A stretch of 64,000 nt of DNA from the NCBI GenBank assembly GCA_019752295.1, contig JAIEMK010000007.1:62001-126000 (forward strand). The letters are read 5' to 3'. The notes under the pieces were generated by a model. That model did no database searches. It was not told the origin of the DNA and saw only the letters and a list, made by a program, of their open reading frames with translations. Below, piece by piece: positions 48,391 through 57,374 of this stretch. The DNA is from Chitinophagaceae bacterium. GTDB lineage: Bacteria > Bacteroidota > Bacteroidia > Chitinophagales > Chitinophagaceae. A program made the position numbers and the translations under genes. Numbering within the stretch: position 1 is the first letter of the stretch; every line of letters begins with the position of its first letter.

Positions 48391-49482
48391 GTGGGTAAAA
48401 AAATCATTATAGCAGGAGGAGGAACGGGAGGACATATTTTCCCGGCGATCGCTATTGCGAATGCACTAAAATGGAATGACCCTTCTATTGAAATATTGTT
48501 TGTTGGGGCAAAAAATAAAATGGAAATGGAAAAAGTTCCACAGGCCGGATATCGGATTATTGGCATAACGATTGCAGGCCTGAACAGAAGCTCTGTCTTG
48601 AAAAATATCAGCCTTCCTTTTAAGTTAATGAATAGTTTTATTGAGGTAAGAAAGATATTCAAATCATTCCAACCCGATGCGGTGGTGGGAGTTGGTGGAT
48701 ATTCTTCTTTCCCCGTATTGCGTTACGCCCAAAGCAAAAAGATTCCCAGTTTTATTCATGAGAGTAATTCTTTTGCCGGGAAGTCGAATATTTTGTTAGG
48801 CAAAAAAGCAACAAAAATTTTTGTAGCTGTGGAAGGCATGGAGAAATTTTTTCCTGCTAATAAAATCCTGATTTCCGGAAACCCGGTTAGGAAGGCAATT
48901 GCAACAGAAGGGGTGAGCAGAACTGATGCGCTCTCTTATTTCGGATTGAAACCTGATAAAATTACCATTCTGGCAATGGGGGGAAGTCTTGGTGCCAGAT
49001 CAATTAATCAGGCAATTGCTGGTCAGATTAATGAGTTGGAAAAAAATGAACTGCAACTGATTTGGCAAACAGGTAAATCTACTGCAGAGGATTTTAAAAA
49101 AGTTGCTGAGGGAAGATCGAATATTTGGGTAAACGAATTTATTTCTGAAATAGAAATGGCTTATGCCGCTTCTGATCTTGTGATTAGCAGAGCGGGGGCA
49201 ATGGCTGTTACAGAAATTGCTATCACAGCAAAGCCTGCGGTATTTGTGCCTTATCCAAATGCAGCAGAAGACCATCAAACGCATAATGCCCTGAGCTTGG
49301 TAAATCAGCATGCTGCAATGTTGGTGAAGGATTCAGAAGCAGGAGCAAATTTGGTGAATCAAGTAATTGCCCTTGCAAAAGATGAAACAAAAAGGCATCA
49401 GTTTTCAGCAAATTGCAGAAGGCTTGCTAAAAAAGATGCAGACCAAATTATTGCGAACGAAATTTTGAATTGTATCAAGTGA
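48391..49482 (+). CDS. murG: UDP-GlcNAc:lipid I N-acetylglucosaminyltransferase
   Basis: The 363-residue GT28 enzyme makes lipid II at the inner membrane. Motifs are 'IIAGGGTGGHIFPAIAIA', 'VGVGGYSSFPVL', 'HESNSFAGKSN', 'GGSLGARSIN' and 'SRAGAMAVTEIA'. The start is GTG at 48391, just after the ftsW stop. Its TGA stop overlaps the GTG start of murC (GTGA at 49479-49482), implying translational coupling. Confidence 0.95.
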   Translation: MGKKIIIAGGGTGGHIFPAIAIANALKWNDPSIEILFVGAKNKMEMEKVPQAGYRIIGITIAGLNRSSVLKNISLPFKLMNSFIEVRKIFKSFQPDAVVGVGGYSSFPVLRYAQSKKIPSFIHESNSFAGKSNILLGKKATKIFVAVEGMEKFFPANKILISGNPVRKAIATEGVSRTDALSYFGLKPDKITILAMGGSLGARSINQAIAGQINELEKNELQLIWQTGKSTAEDFKKVAEGRSNIWVNEFISEIEMAYAASDLVISRAGAMAVTEIAITAKPAVFVPYPNAAEDHQTHNALSLVNQHAAMLVKDSEAGANLVNQVIALAKDETKRHQFSANCRRLAKKDADQIIANEILNCIK

Positions 49483-50834
49483 GTAAGCTACGCGACATAA
49501 AAAAAATTTATTTCATTGGCATCGGTGGTATCGGTATGAGTGCACTTGCCCGATATTTTAAATCGCGTGGAAACGAAGTAAGTGGATATGATAAAACTTC
49601 TACCGTACTTACCCGCACACTTGAGGCAAGTGGTATTGATATACACTATGAAGAAAGACTGGATCTGATACCTAAAGATGTTGACGTGGTAGTGTACACA
49701 CCCGCTATTCCTGCGCAGCAGACTGAACTGGTATTTTACAAGGCCAATAATTATACTGTTGTAAAACGTAGTGATGTGTTGCAATGGATTACAGAAGGGT
49801 CATTCAATATTTGTGTTGGTGGAACACATGGAAAAACAACCGTCACTTCCATGATCGCCCACCTGTTGCGGCATTCGGGCTATGGATGCAACGCATTTCT
49901 CGGGGGTATTGCATCAAATTATCAAACTAATTTCTGGAGCAGCGAAAGGAATGTAGTGGTTGTAGAAGCAGACGAATACGATCGCAGTTTCCTGAAACTC
50001 GTTCCGGATGTGGCGGTAATTACTTCAATGGATCCCGATCATCTGGATATTTATGGAACCCCTGAAGCAGTAAAAGATGCTTTTGTTGAATTCTCGCAGA
50101 AAGTAAAACCAGGTGGTTGTTTGGTAACAAGGTATGGATTAGCCAGATCTGAAGAATTAATTGCCGCACACCAATATACTTACGATTACAAAAATAGTGC
50201 TGCTGCAGTGCATGCAGAAAACCTGCGCATCGATAATGGAAGTTATTATTTTGATGCAGTTCATGCAGACTGGGTAGTTAGTGATGTAGCATTGCATATG
50301 GGTGGCTTGCACAATATCGAAAATGCAATTGCTGCAATTACGGTAGCAAAATATCTGAGAATCGAAGACGAGAAAATTCGGGCTGCTATAGCCGACTTTA
50401 AAGGTGTGAAAAGAAGGTTTGAATATGTTTTAAAAACAAGAGAGCATATTCTGATCGATGACTATGCACATCATCCTGAAGAGTTGCGTGCATTGATAAG
50501 TGGAGTGAGGAGTTTATTTGCAGAACGTAAACTGGTATTGATTTTTCAACCACATCTTTTCAGCAGAACAAAGGATTTAGCCGATGCATTTGCCGAAAGT
50601 TTAGATATGGCAGACGAAGTAATCCTTCTGCCTATTTATCCAGCACGCGAATTACCGATGGAGGGTGTAACCAGTCAGATGCTTTTAGATAGAATGCAGT
50701 TAAAAGAAAAACAGGTTCTTGAAAAACAAGAAATGCTTGAATGGATGAAAACGAATAAACCTTCGCTGGTTGTAATGGCCGGCGCTGGCGATATCGATAC
50801 TTTATTAACGACAGTAAAGGAAATTTTAGCATGA
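49479..50834 (+). CDS. murC: UDP-MurNAc:L-alanine ligase
   Basis: The 451-residue Mur ligase has 'KIYFIGIGGIGMSALARY' at the N-terminus, ATP loop 'GGTHGKTTVTSM', 'DEYDRSFLKL', 'SMDPDHLDIYG', and 'LIDDYAHHPEELRA' in the C-terminal domain. It starts the peptide stem of peptidoglycan. A TTG at 49470 is in frame, but the GTG at 49479 overlaps the murG stop and gives the better N-terminus. Its own stop overlaps the ATG of ftsQ (ATGA). Confidence 0.95.
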   Translation: MSKLRDIKKIYFIGIGGIGMSALARYFKSRGNEVSGYDKTSTVLTRTLEASGIDIHYEERLDLIPKDVDVVVYTPAIPAQQTELVFYKANNYTVVKRSDVLQWITEGSFNICVGGTHGKTTVTSMIAHLLRHSGYGCNAFLGGIASNYQTNFWSSERNVVVVEADEYDRSFLKLVPDVAVITSMDPDHLDIYGTPEAVKDAFVEFSQKVKPGGCLVTRYGLARSEELIAAHQYTYDYKNSAAAVHAENLRIDNGSYYFDAVHADWVVSDVALHMGGLHNIENAIAAITVAKYLRIEDEKIRAAIADFKGVKRRFEYVLKTREHILIDDYAHHPEELRALISGVRSLFAERKLVLIFQPHLFSRTKDLADAFAESLDMADEVILLPIYPARELPMEGVTSQMLLDRMQLKEKQVLEKQEMLEWMKTNKPSLVVMAGAGDIDTLLTTVKEILA

Positions 50835-51772
50835 GGATAAGCTTCAAAAATATACCTTGGAAAAAACGACTATCTCAAACAGTATGGCTACTGTTAGGAA
50901 TGGGCGCAATGGTATTGTTTGGAGCGGCAATGATCAAAAAAAATCAGAAAAAATGCACAGGCATTCAGATAGAAATTGCAGGTGCTACACAACATATGTT
51001 TCTGGATGAAAAAGATATATTGGAACTGCTGAATTTATCGGGCAAGATGGAGGGAAATGCTATCGGGAAAATTAATTTGCGCATTTTAGAGCAGCAATTA
51101 GAAATGAATAGCTGGATAAAAAATGCTGAAATGTATTTCGATAACCAGCAGGTTTTACAAGTAAAGATTCTGGAACGTCAACCAATTGCAAGGGTATTTG
51201 TAAACGGTGGGGGCTCTTTTTATCTCGATACTGCAGGGCTGCGTTTACCCCTCAGCGAAAAACTTTCGGCAAGAGTTCCGGTATTTACAAACTTCCCTTC
51301 AAATAGAACGGTATTGGCAAAGCCCGATAGTAATCTTCTCGGAAGCATTGTAAAACTGGCATCTTTTATACAAACCGATTCTTTCTGGATGGCACAGATT
51401 GCACAGATTAATATCAATAGCCAATCCAACTTTGAATTGATACCGCTGGTAGGCGATCAATTGATTTTATTGGGAGATACTACTTCGCTGGAAAAGAAAT
51501 TTGGCCACTTGAGTGCTTTTTATCAGCAGGCTTTCTTGCAAAAAGGCATCAACACTTATGAGAAATTGGACCTGAGATATGATAATCAGGTGGTGGCTAT
51601 CAGAAGAGGTACGGAGAAAGCTGTAATCGATTCTGCCGAAGCAAAGAAGCGAATTCTGGAATTGACTGCAAAAACGAATAATGAAAAAACAACTTATCAA
51701 ACAAACAATAAAACAATCAATAAACCGTTAACGAAAGGACATAAATCTAATATGTCTAAATCCGTGCATTAA
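50831..51772 (+). CDS. ftsQ: cell-division protein FtsQ
   Basis: The 313-residue single-pass protein has a membrane helix at about 17-37, a POTRA-like domain at about 45-120 ('GKINLRILEQQLEMNSWI', 'AEMYFDNQQVLQVKILERQP'), and an FtsQ beta domain to about 270. The last 45 residues are low in complexity (Thr/Lys/Asn). FtsQ links early and late divisome proteins. Sequence is divergent, but topology and position between murC and ftsA are decisive. The 4-base overlap with murC suggests coupled translation. Confidence 0.9.
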   Translation: MRISFKNIPWKKRLSQTVWLLLGMGAMVLFGAAMIKKNQKKCTGIQIEIAGATQHMFLDEKDILELLNLSGKMEGNAIGKINLRILEQQLEMNSWIKNAEMYFDNQQVLQVKILERQPIARVFVNGGGSFYLDTAGLRLPLSEKLSARVPVFTNFPSNRTVLAKPDSNLLGSIVKLASFIQTDSFWMAQIAQININSQSNFELIPLVGDQLILLGDTTSLEKKFGHLSAFYQQAFLQKGINTYEKLDLRYDNQVVAIRRGTEKAVIDSAEAKKRILELTAKTNNEKTTYQTNNKTINKPLTKGHKSNMSKSVH

Positions 51773-51860
51773 TCGACAAACAGATCAGTGTTTTCTTTCG
51801 ATGCGGTGGTTTTTTGAAGTAAAAAACAAGAAAGTGCTAACAACTAAAACAGAAACAATT

Positions 51861-53231
51861 ATGAATCACAATGAATCACCAATCATTGTTGGTCTGGACA
51901 TTGGAACAACTAAGATAGCAGCCATCGCAGGTAGAAAAAACGAATTCGGGAAACTGGAGATACTGGGTTTTGGCCGTGCTAATAGTAGCGGCGTGCAACA
52001 TGGTCAGGTATTGAATATCGATCAGACCATTAAAGCCATTCAGGCGGCATTGACCAATTGTTACGAAAGCAACCCCGATCTGGAAATTTCGGAAGTGTAT
52101 GTTGGTATTGCCGGACATCATATCAAGAGTCTGCAAACCCGCGGCGATATTGTTCGCCAGGAGCCTGATAACGAAATACAGTCTTGGGAAATCGACCAGC
52201 TTATCAACAATCAAAGAAAGACTTTTATTCCAGCAGGAGATCAAATCATCGATGTAATTCCGCAGGATTTTCATGTTGATAATATTCAAAATATTAAAGA
52301 CCCGGTAGGATTTAACGGAGTAAAAGTGGGAGCCAATTTCCACATCATTACCGGCGATCGCAATGCCATTCGCAATATCAATCGTGCGGTTGATAGAAGC
52401 GGGTTAAGCACTAAAGATCTGGTACTGCAACCACTTGCTTCAGCCAGTGCCGTAATGGGCGAAATAGATATGGAAGCAGGAGTTGCCATTCTGGATATTG
52501 GTGGTGGTACTTCTGATTTGGCCGTCTTCTACGAAGGTATTTTAAAACATACTGCAGTAATTCCTTTTGGTGGCGAAAATATTACCAATGATATCCGTTT
52601 AGGATTGGGTGTATTAAAAAGTCAGGCCGAAGCAATGAAAGTTCAGTTTGGTAGCGCATTGGCAGATGAGGCAAAAGCCAATGCATATATCACTATTCCC
52701 GGATTAAAAGGAATGCCTGCAAAAGAGATTAGTGTTAAAAATCTTGCCCAGATTATTCAGGCAAGAATGAGTGAAATACTTGATTTCGTAAGTTATCATT
52801 TAAAACAAGTAGGCTTAGATAGCCGTGCTTTAAATGGAGGTGTAATCCTTACTGGTGGAGGATCTCAACTAAAACACCTGATACAACTCACAGAATACAC
52901 AACAGGTCTGAATGCAAGAATCGGGCTTCCGAACGAGCACCTTGCTCCAAACCATATCGACGAGTTGAAGAAGCCAATGTATTCTACTTGTATTGGATTG
53001 ATCTTAAAAGGGTATAGCGACTACGAACACAAATACAAAGAGTTCAGTGAGAATTACAAACCAATTGAAGTTCCTAAAACACTGAGAGTGCCAACTGCAG
53101 TTCAAACTGTGCATACTACTACAGCAGCTACAACTATTGATGCAAGTAAGCGCAAGGAAAAATTCTGGGATAAATTTAAAAACAACTTAATTGATATGTT
53201 CAAAGAAGAGGAAGATCAGATTATAAAATAA
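51861..53231 (+). CDS. ftsA: cell-division actin homologue FtsA
   Basis: The 456-residue actin-like ATPase has 'IIVGLDIGTTKIAAIAG' (phosphate 1), the 1C domain at about 85-165, 'VAILDIGGGTSDLAVF' (phosphate 2) and 'LTGGGSQLKHL'. The C-terminal end 'KFWDKFKNNLIDMFKEE' is an amphipathic helix for membrane binding. The frame is open from 51801, but the ATG at 51861, preceded by an A-rich region, gives the normal N-terminus. FtsA anchors FtsZ to the membrane. Confidence 0.95.
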   Translation: MNHNESPIIVGLDIGTTKIAAIAGRKNEFGKLEILGFGRANSSGVQHGQVLNIDQTIKAIQAALTNCYESNPDLEISEVYVGIAGHHIKSLQTRGDIVRQEPDNEIQSWEIDQLINNQRKTFIPAGDQIIDVIPQDFHVDNIQNIKDPVGFNGVKVGANFHIITGDRNAIRNINRAVDRSGLSTKDLVLQPLASASAVMGEIDMEAGVAILDIGGGTSDLAVFYEGILKHTAVIPFGGENITNDIRLGLGVLKSQAEAMKVQFGSALADEAKANAYITIPGLKGMPAKEISVKNLAQIIQARMSEILDFVSYHLKQVGLDSRALNGGVILTGGGSQLKHLIQLTEYTTGLNARIGLPNEHLAPNHIDELKKPMYSTCIGLILKGYSDYEHKYKEFSENYKPIEVPKTLRVPTAVQTVHTTTAATTIDASKRKEKFWDKFKNNLIDMFKEEEDQIIK

Positions 53232-53305
53232 AATCTGAATATCCTCGTTAATATAAAAATCTACCCCAAGGAACTGAATAGCAACAACCCATTAAACCGT
53301 ATTTT

Positions 53306-55198
53306 ATGATCCATTTTGATCTTCCCAAACAAAAATCTTCCATCATCAAAGTTCTTGGTGTTGGCGGAGGAGGAAGCAACGCAGTTAACTTCATGTTTGC
53401 CCAGGATATTGAGGGCGTTGACTTTATTATCTGTAATACAGATGCAAAAGCCATCGAACAAAGCAGGGTACCAAACAAGATTCAACTTGGACCTCATTTA
53501 ACACAAGGCTTGGGTGCAGGAGCAAATCCCGAAGTAGGTAAAAAAGCTACCGAAGAGTCGCTCGAAGAAATAAAACGCATATTAGAAGTGAACACCAAAA
53601 TGGCTTTCATTTGCGCTGGTATGGGCGGAGGAACTGGAACTGGTGGCGCTCCAATTATTTCTCAGATTTGCAAAGAACTTGGTATACTAACCGTTGGAAT
53701 TGTAACAACTCCTTTTGGCTTTGAAGGCCCACGCCGTATGCAGCAGGCCGAAGAAGGTATTCGACAGTTGAAACCTTATGTTGATACCTTACTGGTAATC
53801 AGCAACGATAAATTGCGCATGCAATATGGCAACCTGAAAATGAAAGAAGCATTTAGTAAGGCCGATAATGTATTGGCTACAGCCGCTAAATGTATTACCG
53901 ATATCATCAACAGCCGCGGACATATTATTGTTGACTTTGCTGATGTTTGTACTGTAATGAAAAATGGTGGAGTTGCTATCCTAGGAAAAAGCGAAGTGGA
54001 AGGCGAAGACAGGGCGCAACTCGCCATTGAAGAAGCTTTATCCTCTCCTTTATTGAATGATAGCGACATCAAAGGAGCTAAGTGGATCCTGATTAATATC
54101 AATAGTGCAGAAGGCGAACATGAATGCACCATGGATGAAGTGGAACTGATCAATAACTATTTGCGCATGCAAGCTGGAGAAGCTACAGACGTAATTGTTG
54201 GTATGGGATACGACCCAAGCTTGGATAAAAAAATAGGCATAACCCTTATCGCTACAGGATTTGAGCATAAAGATCCATTCTCAAAACCAGCTCCTGTAAA
54301 GCAAGTAGTTGTAAAAGAAGAAAAGATTGTAATGACTTTAGGTGTTGCTGATGAAGAATCAAAAAATGTTTCTATTCAACAACTCGTTGCAGAACCCGTG
54401 AAAGATCCATTTGAGCCCCATCTGCAGGAATCAATGGCAGAAGAATTCGTTAATACCAATAATGCTTCACAATCCATTTTCCTTGAAGCTGCTACACCAT
54501 CCACACCAATCGAAAAAGAAAAAGAAGTTTTTCATTTTGAATTAAGTGTAGACTTGCCATCAATTGTAGCCGAAAAAGAAAAAGAGCCTGAAGCAGTTCC
54601 TGTAGCAAAAACAGCTCAGGAAGAACTGGTTCAATTTACCGTTTCAGATCAGCCAGCACTACCAACAGCTTCCAGATTCTCGGGATTGAACAAACCGGAT
54701 AATATTTATGCAGTAACGGAAACTACAATTGCAGAAACTGTTGCCGCCATTAAAACAGAAACTTTTCAGGCGCCAATTGTGGAGGAAGTTAAAATAGCAG
54801 AACTAAAACCTGCGCCACCCATACAACTAATTGAAGAAGAGGAAGAGATGCAATTGGTGATGAAAGAAAATATAGAACCTGTTGTTGAAAAAACAATGCC
54901 AGTGCAGGCTGCAATACAACAGGAAGATAATTATCTGGACGAAACTGAAGAACAAAGAAGAAGGGCTGCAGAGCGTATTCAAAAATTGCGCAACCTTTCT
55001 TTCAATATGAATACTACTGATCCCAATAATGAATTTGATTCTGTACCGGCTTATATCCGGAGGAATATGGAATTGTTTGGAAATACCATTACATCGGTAG
55101 AGAATTTTTATAGTAAGGTTACAGTTGGAAAAGATTCAAACAATCAAACACAAATTTCTACAATCAACACTTTTCTGGATGGTAAAAAACCGGATTAA
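53306..55198 (+). CDS. ftsZ: cell-division tubulin homologue FtsZ, long C-terminal region
   Basis: The 630-residue protein has the GTPase fold in residues about 10-325: 'VGGGGSNAVNFM', the tubulin signature 'GMGGGTGTGGAP', and 'DKLRMQYGNLKMKEAF'. Residues about 330-575 are a disordered linker rich in Glu, Pro and Val. The conserved C-terminal peptide is likely 'VPAYIRRN' at 580-587, which is followed by another 43 residues. E. coli FtsZ has 383 residues; long linkers are common in Bacteroidota. It is the last gene of the dcw cluster, before a strong terminator. Confidence 0.97.
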   Translation: MIHFDLPKQKSSIIKVLGVGGGGSNAVNFMFAQDIEGVDFIICNTDAKAIEQSRVPNKIQLGPHLTQGLGAGANPEVGKKATEESLEEIKRILEVNTKMAFICAGMGGGTGTGGAPIISQICKELGILTVGIVTTPFGFEGPRRMQQAEEGIRQLKPYVDTLLVISNDKLRMQYGNLKMKEAFSKADNVLATAAKCITDIINSRGHIIVDFADVCTVMKNGGVAILGKSEVEGEDRAQLAIEEALSSPLLNDSDIKGAKWILININSAEGEHECTMDEVELINNYLRMQAGEATDVIVGMGYDPSLDKKIGITLIATGFEHKDPFSKPAPVKQVVVKEEKIVMTLGVADEESKNVSIQQLVAEPVKDPFEPHLQESMAEEFVNTNNASQSIFLEAATPSTPIEKEKEVFHFELSVDLPSIVAEKEKEPEAVPVAKTAQEELVQFTVSDQPALPTASRFSGLNKPDNIYAVTETTIAETVAAIKTETFQAPIVEEVKIAELKPAPPIQLIEEEEEMQLVMKENIEPVVEKTMPVQAAIQQEDNYLDETEEQRRRAAERIQKLRNLSFNMNTTDPNNEFDSVPAYIRRNMELFGNTITSVENFYSKVTVGKDSNNQTQISTINTFLDGKKPD

Positions 55199-55243
55199 CG
55201 ATTGCTGGCTATAATTTGTTTCGACAATGTTGATTTAGTTGTT

Positions 55244-55271
55244 AGCTCCCGACTTTTTCGGGAGCTTTTTT
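55244..55271 (+). terminator. intrinsic terminator after ftsZ
   Basis: AGCTCCCGA (55244-55252) and TCGGGAGCT (55258-55266) form a perfect 9-bp stem with a 5-nt loop, followed by a run of six T (55266-55271). This is the clearest terminator in the window and marks the end of the dcw transcript. Confidence 0.9.
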
Positions 55272-55319
55272 AATATTTATCTGACACGATTCTTATAGTA
55301 AATCCATTGTGGAACCTTA

Positions 55320-56144
55320 TTATAGGTCTCTTCGTTTATGCAAATAATAACAGAAAGCCCAGATTGCCGATGTTAGGATAATCGTATAAAGCAAAAATTC
55401 AGGAATTGCGGCTACTGATTTTTCGTACCAATCTTTTGCATCTTTACCAAAACGATTTGTAAAAGTAGGCCATGGCAAAATTCGATTTGAGATTTCTAAT
55501 GGAAGAAAATGACCTATATCGTTAGCTTTAAACCTTAAATAACCAACCGCAATTTTTTCCAGAATGAGATCATAAAAAAGAAAAAATCCCAAAGCTATAA
55601 ACGCTTTTTTAATAAGGAATCCAATTAAAAAAGCGATAGTTAATTGCGCAAAAGTTTGGATAAAGAAAAGCGGTATATATTGCAATTGTTCGGCCCATCT
55701 ATTTAAATTATCTGGATCTGCATAAATCCCAAATATACTCGCTACCAAAACGTACATCAGTGTAGATACTAAAGAAATGATCATTACATCAAATAGTTTG
55801 CTAGATACAAACTGATTTCTGCTCCAACCATCGATGATATTTTGGCGATGTGTTTTATAATTATATTCATTTGTTACCAGCATAATAACTAGAATAGAAG
55901 GGATAATTATAAAAACAGAAGAAAGAAATGCCACGGTATGCCAGGTCTCTGGAAAAGCAAAGGGATTGCCCAGTAGCATTTTTGCCACATTGTTGGCTAC
56001 TTCTTTGCCATTGATTGATTTTGAATAGATGTAATAGAACATCATATTCGTACCGGGATATGTGAGCGTTACAATTCCCAACATCCACCAGAAAGCAGGA
56101 TATTTCTTGATCTTTAACCATTCAATCTTAATGAGCGCAAACAT
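55320..56144 (-). CDS. ABC-2-type transporter permease
   Basis: The 274-residue protein has about six membrane helices and begins 'MFALIKIEWLKIKKYPAFW', the usual start for ABC-2 permeases. It includes 'EYNYKTHRQNIIDGWSRNQF', the conserved cytoplasmic loop of this group. The frame is open to 56249 inside the ATPase gene, but the ATG at 56144 is preferred because it lies 17 nt after the ATPase stop and begins at the first conserved helix. Substrate unknown. Confidence 0.85.
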   Translation of the reverse strand: MFALIKIEWLKIKKYPAFWWMLGIVTLTYPGTNMMFYYIYSKSINGKEVANNVAKMLLGNPFAFPETWHTVAFLSSVFIIIPSILVIMLVTNEYNYKTHRQNIIDGWSRNQFVSSKLFDVMIISLVSTLMYVLVASIFGIYADPDNLNRWAEQLQYIPLFFIQTFAQLTIAFLIGFLIKKAFIALGFFLFYDLILEKIAVGYLRFKANDIGHFLPLEISNRILPWPTFTNRFGKDAKDWYEKSVAAIPEFLLYTIILTSAIWAFCYYLHKRRDL

Positions 56145-56161
56145 ATTTTTTAATTTATGAG

Positions 56162-57058
56162 TTAGTCGTTGGTGAGTTCCAAAAATTTTGTTTCGAGGCT
56201 TTTCTTTTTCAACAATAATTGGTTTAGCGTTACTCCTTTTTCGAAACAAAAACTGTTTATTTTTTCCATTGGGGCTGTTCCGATTGGGAAATATAAGTGT
56301 ACAAAAGAGCCGATTTCTTTTAGATGGGTATAGCCCGGAAACGTTGCCAGTGCAGCAGTTAATTCAACCATATCGCTCGCCGAAAGTTCTACGATATCTT
56401 CGTTTGCCAACACTTCATCAACAGGTCCGGCAGCAACCAGTTTGCCCCGTTTCATAATTGCAACATGGCTACACACTTTCTCCACTTCGTCGAGTAAATG
56501 GCTTGCCATAATAATGGTTTTACCCTGCTTTGCCAGATCTTTTATGAGTTCCCTTATCTCCGCAATACCAACGGGGTCCAGACCATTTGTGGGCTCATCA
56601 AATAGTAAAACTTCGGGGTTTCCTAAAAGTGCAGCCCCTATTGCCAGTCTCTGTTTCATTCCAAGGCTATAAGTGCTGAACCTGCTTTTTTTTCTTTCCG
56701 ATAATTTTACAATTTTCAAAACATCTTCTATGGCCTGCTCGTTTCCTCTTCCGCTAATGGCATGGGTAATTTTTAAATTATCAATAGCCGATAAGTAGTG
56801 ATAAAAATTCGGGGTTTCTAGCAGGGATCCGATTTTCTTTCTGGTTTCGGGCGAGCCCGGCTTTCCAAACCAGGTAAAAGTTCCGCTATCTGCTTTCAAA
56901 ATGTCGAGAATGATGCTCAGCATAGTGGTTTTGCCACTTCCATTGGGGCCTAATATGCCAAAAACAGCTCCTTTAGGAACTTCATAACTCACGTTTTGAA
57001 GCGCTTGAATAGGGCCGTAAGATTTAGAAACAGATTGAATGGAAAGAACAGGTTGCAT
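56162..57058 (-). CDS. ABC transporter ATP-binding protein
   Basis: The 298-residue ATPase has Walker A 'GPNGSGKTTM', signature 'YSLGMKQRL', Walker B 'VLLFDEPTNGLDP' and the H-loop 'IIMASHLLDEV'. A C-terminal accessory domain of about 80 residues follows, as in CcmA/NatA-type exporters. The ATG at 57058 gives the family start 'MQPVLSIQSVSKSYG'; the frame is open to 57109. It is the first gene of a two-gene exporter operon with the permease. Confidence 0.92.
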   Translation of the reverse strand: MQPVLSIQSVSKSYGPIQALQNVSYEVPKGAVFGILGPNGSGKTTMLSIILDILKADSGTFTWFGKPGSPETRKKIGSLLETPNFYHYLSAIDNLKITHAISGRGNEQAIEDVLKIVKLSERKKSRFSTYSLGMKQRLAIGAALLGNPEVLLFDEPTNGLDPVGIAEIRELIKDLAKQGKTIIMASHLLDEVEKVCSHVAIMKRGKLVAAGPVDEVLANEDIVELSASDMVELTAALATFPGYTHLKEIGSFVHLYFPIGTAPMEKINSFCFEKGVTLNQLLLKKKSLETKFLELTND

Positions 57059-57374
57059 ATGGAAATGATTATGAGATAAAATTTTTAGTACGAATTTTCT
57101 AACACTCAAATACTGAACCCGAAGTTATAAGTATCCCGTTGATTTCTTGTACCGCTTATCCTCCGATAACTGAAGACTATCATGGATTTTGTTACAAGAA
57201 CAGGCGGTAAGCTTTAATTTTTTTTTTGAATTTCTAATATCCCGTACCATTTAAGCGTTTACAAGAAAACCCATTTAAGTTATTGTCAGTAAAGTGGTAA
57301 TAACTAAAGGGCTTTTTAGCTATTAACAACTTAAATTCACAGCTAATTGATTTACCTGTCGCATCTTTGTAAAT
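57059..57374. other. 316-bp gap between divergent operons
   Basis: I see no credible gene here. The gap contains a run of ten T (57222-57231 region), a direct repeat CATTTAAG (near 57248 and 57272), and an inverted repeat AGTTATT/AATAACT (57278-57284 and 57299-57305, 14-nt loop). The latter might be an operator for the histidine kinase operon. No strong promoter for the ABC exporter was found. Confidence 0.5.
57362..57369 (+). promoter_or_regulatory. possible -7 element (CATCTTTG) of the kinase/EPS operon
   Basis: CATCTTTG differs from TAnnTTTG at the first base and ends 5 nt before the ATG at 57375, the same placement as at 35099-35106. Confidence 0.3.
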
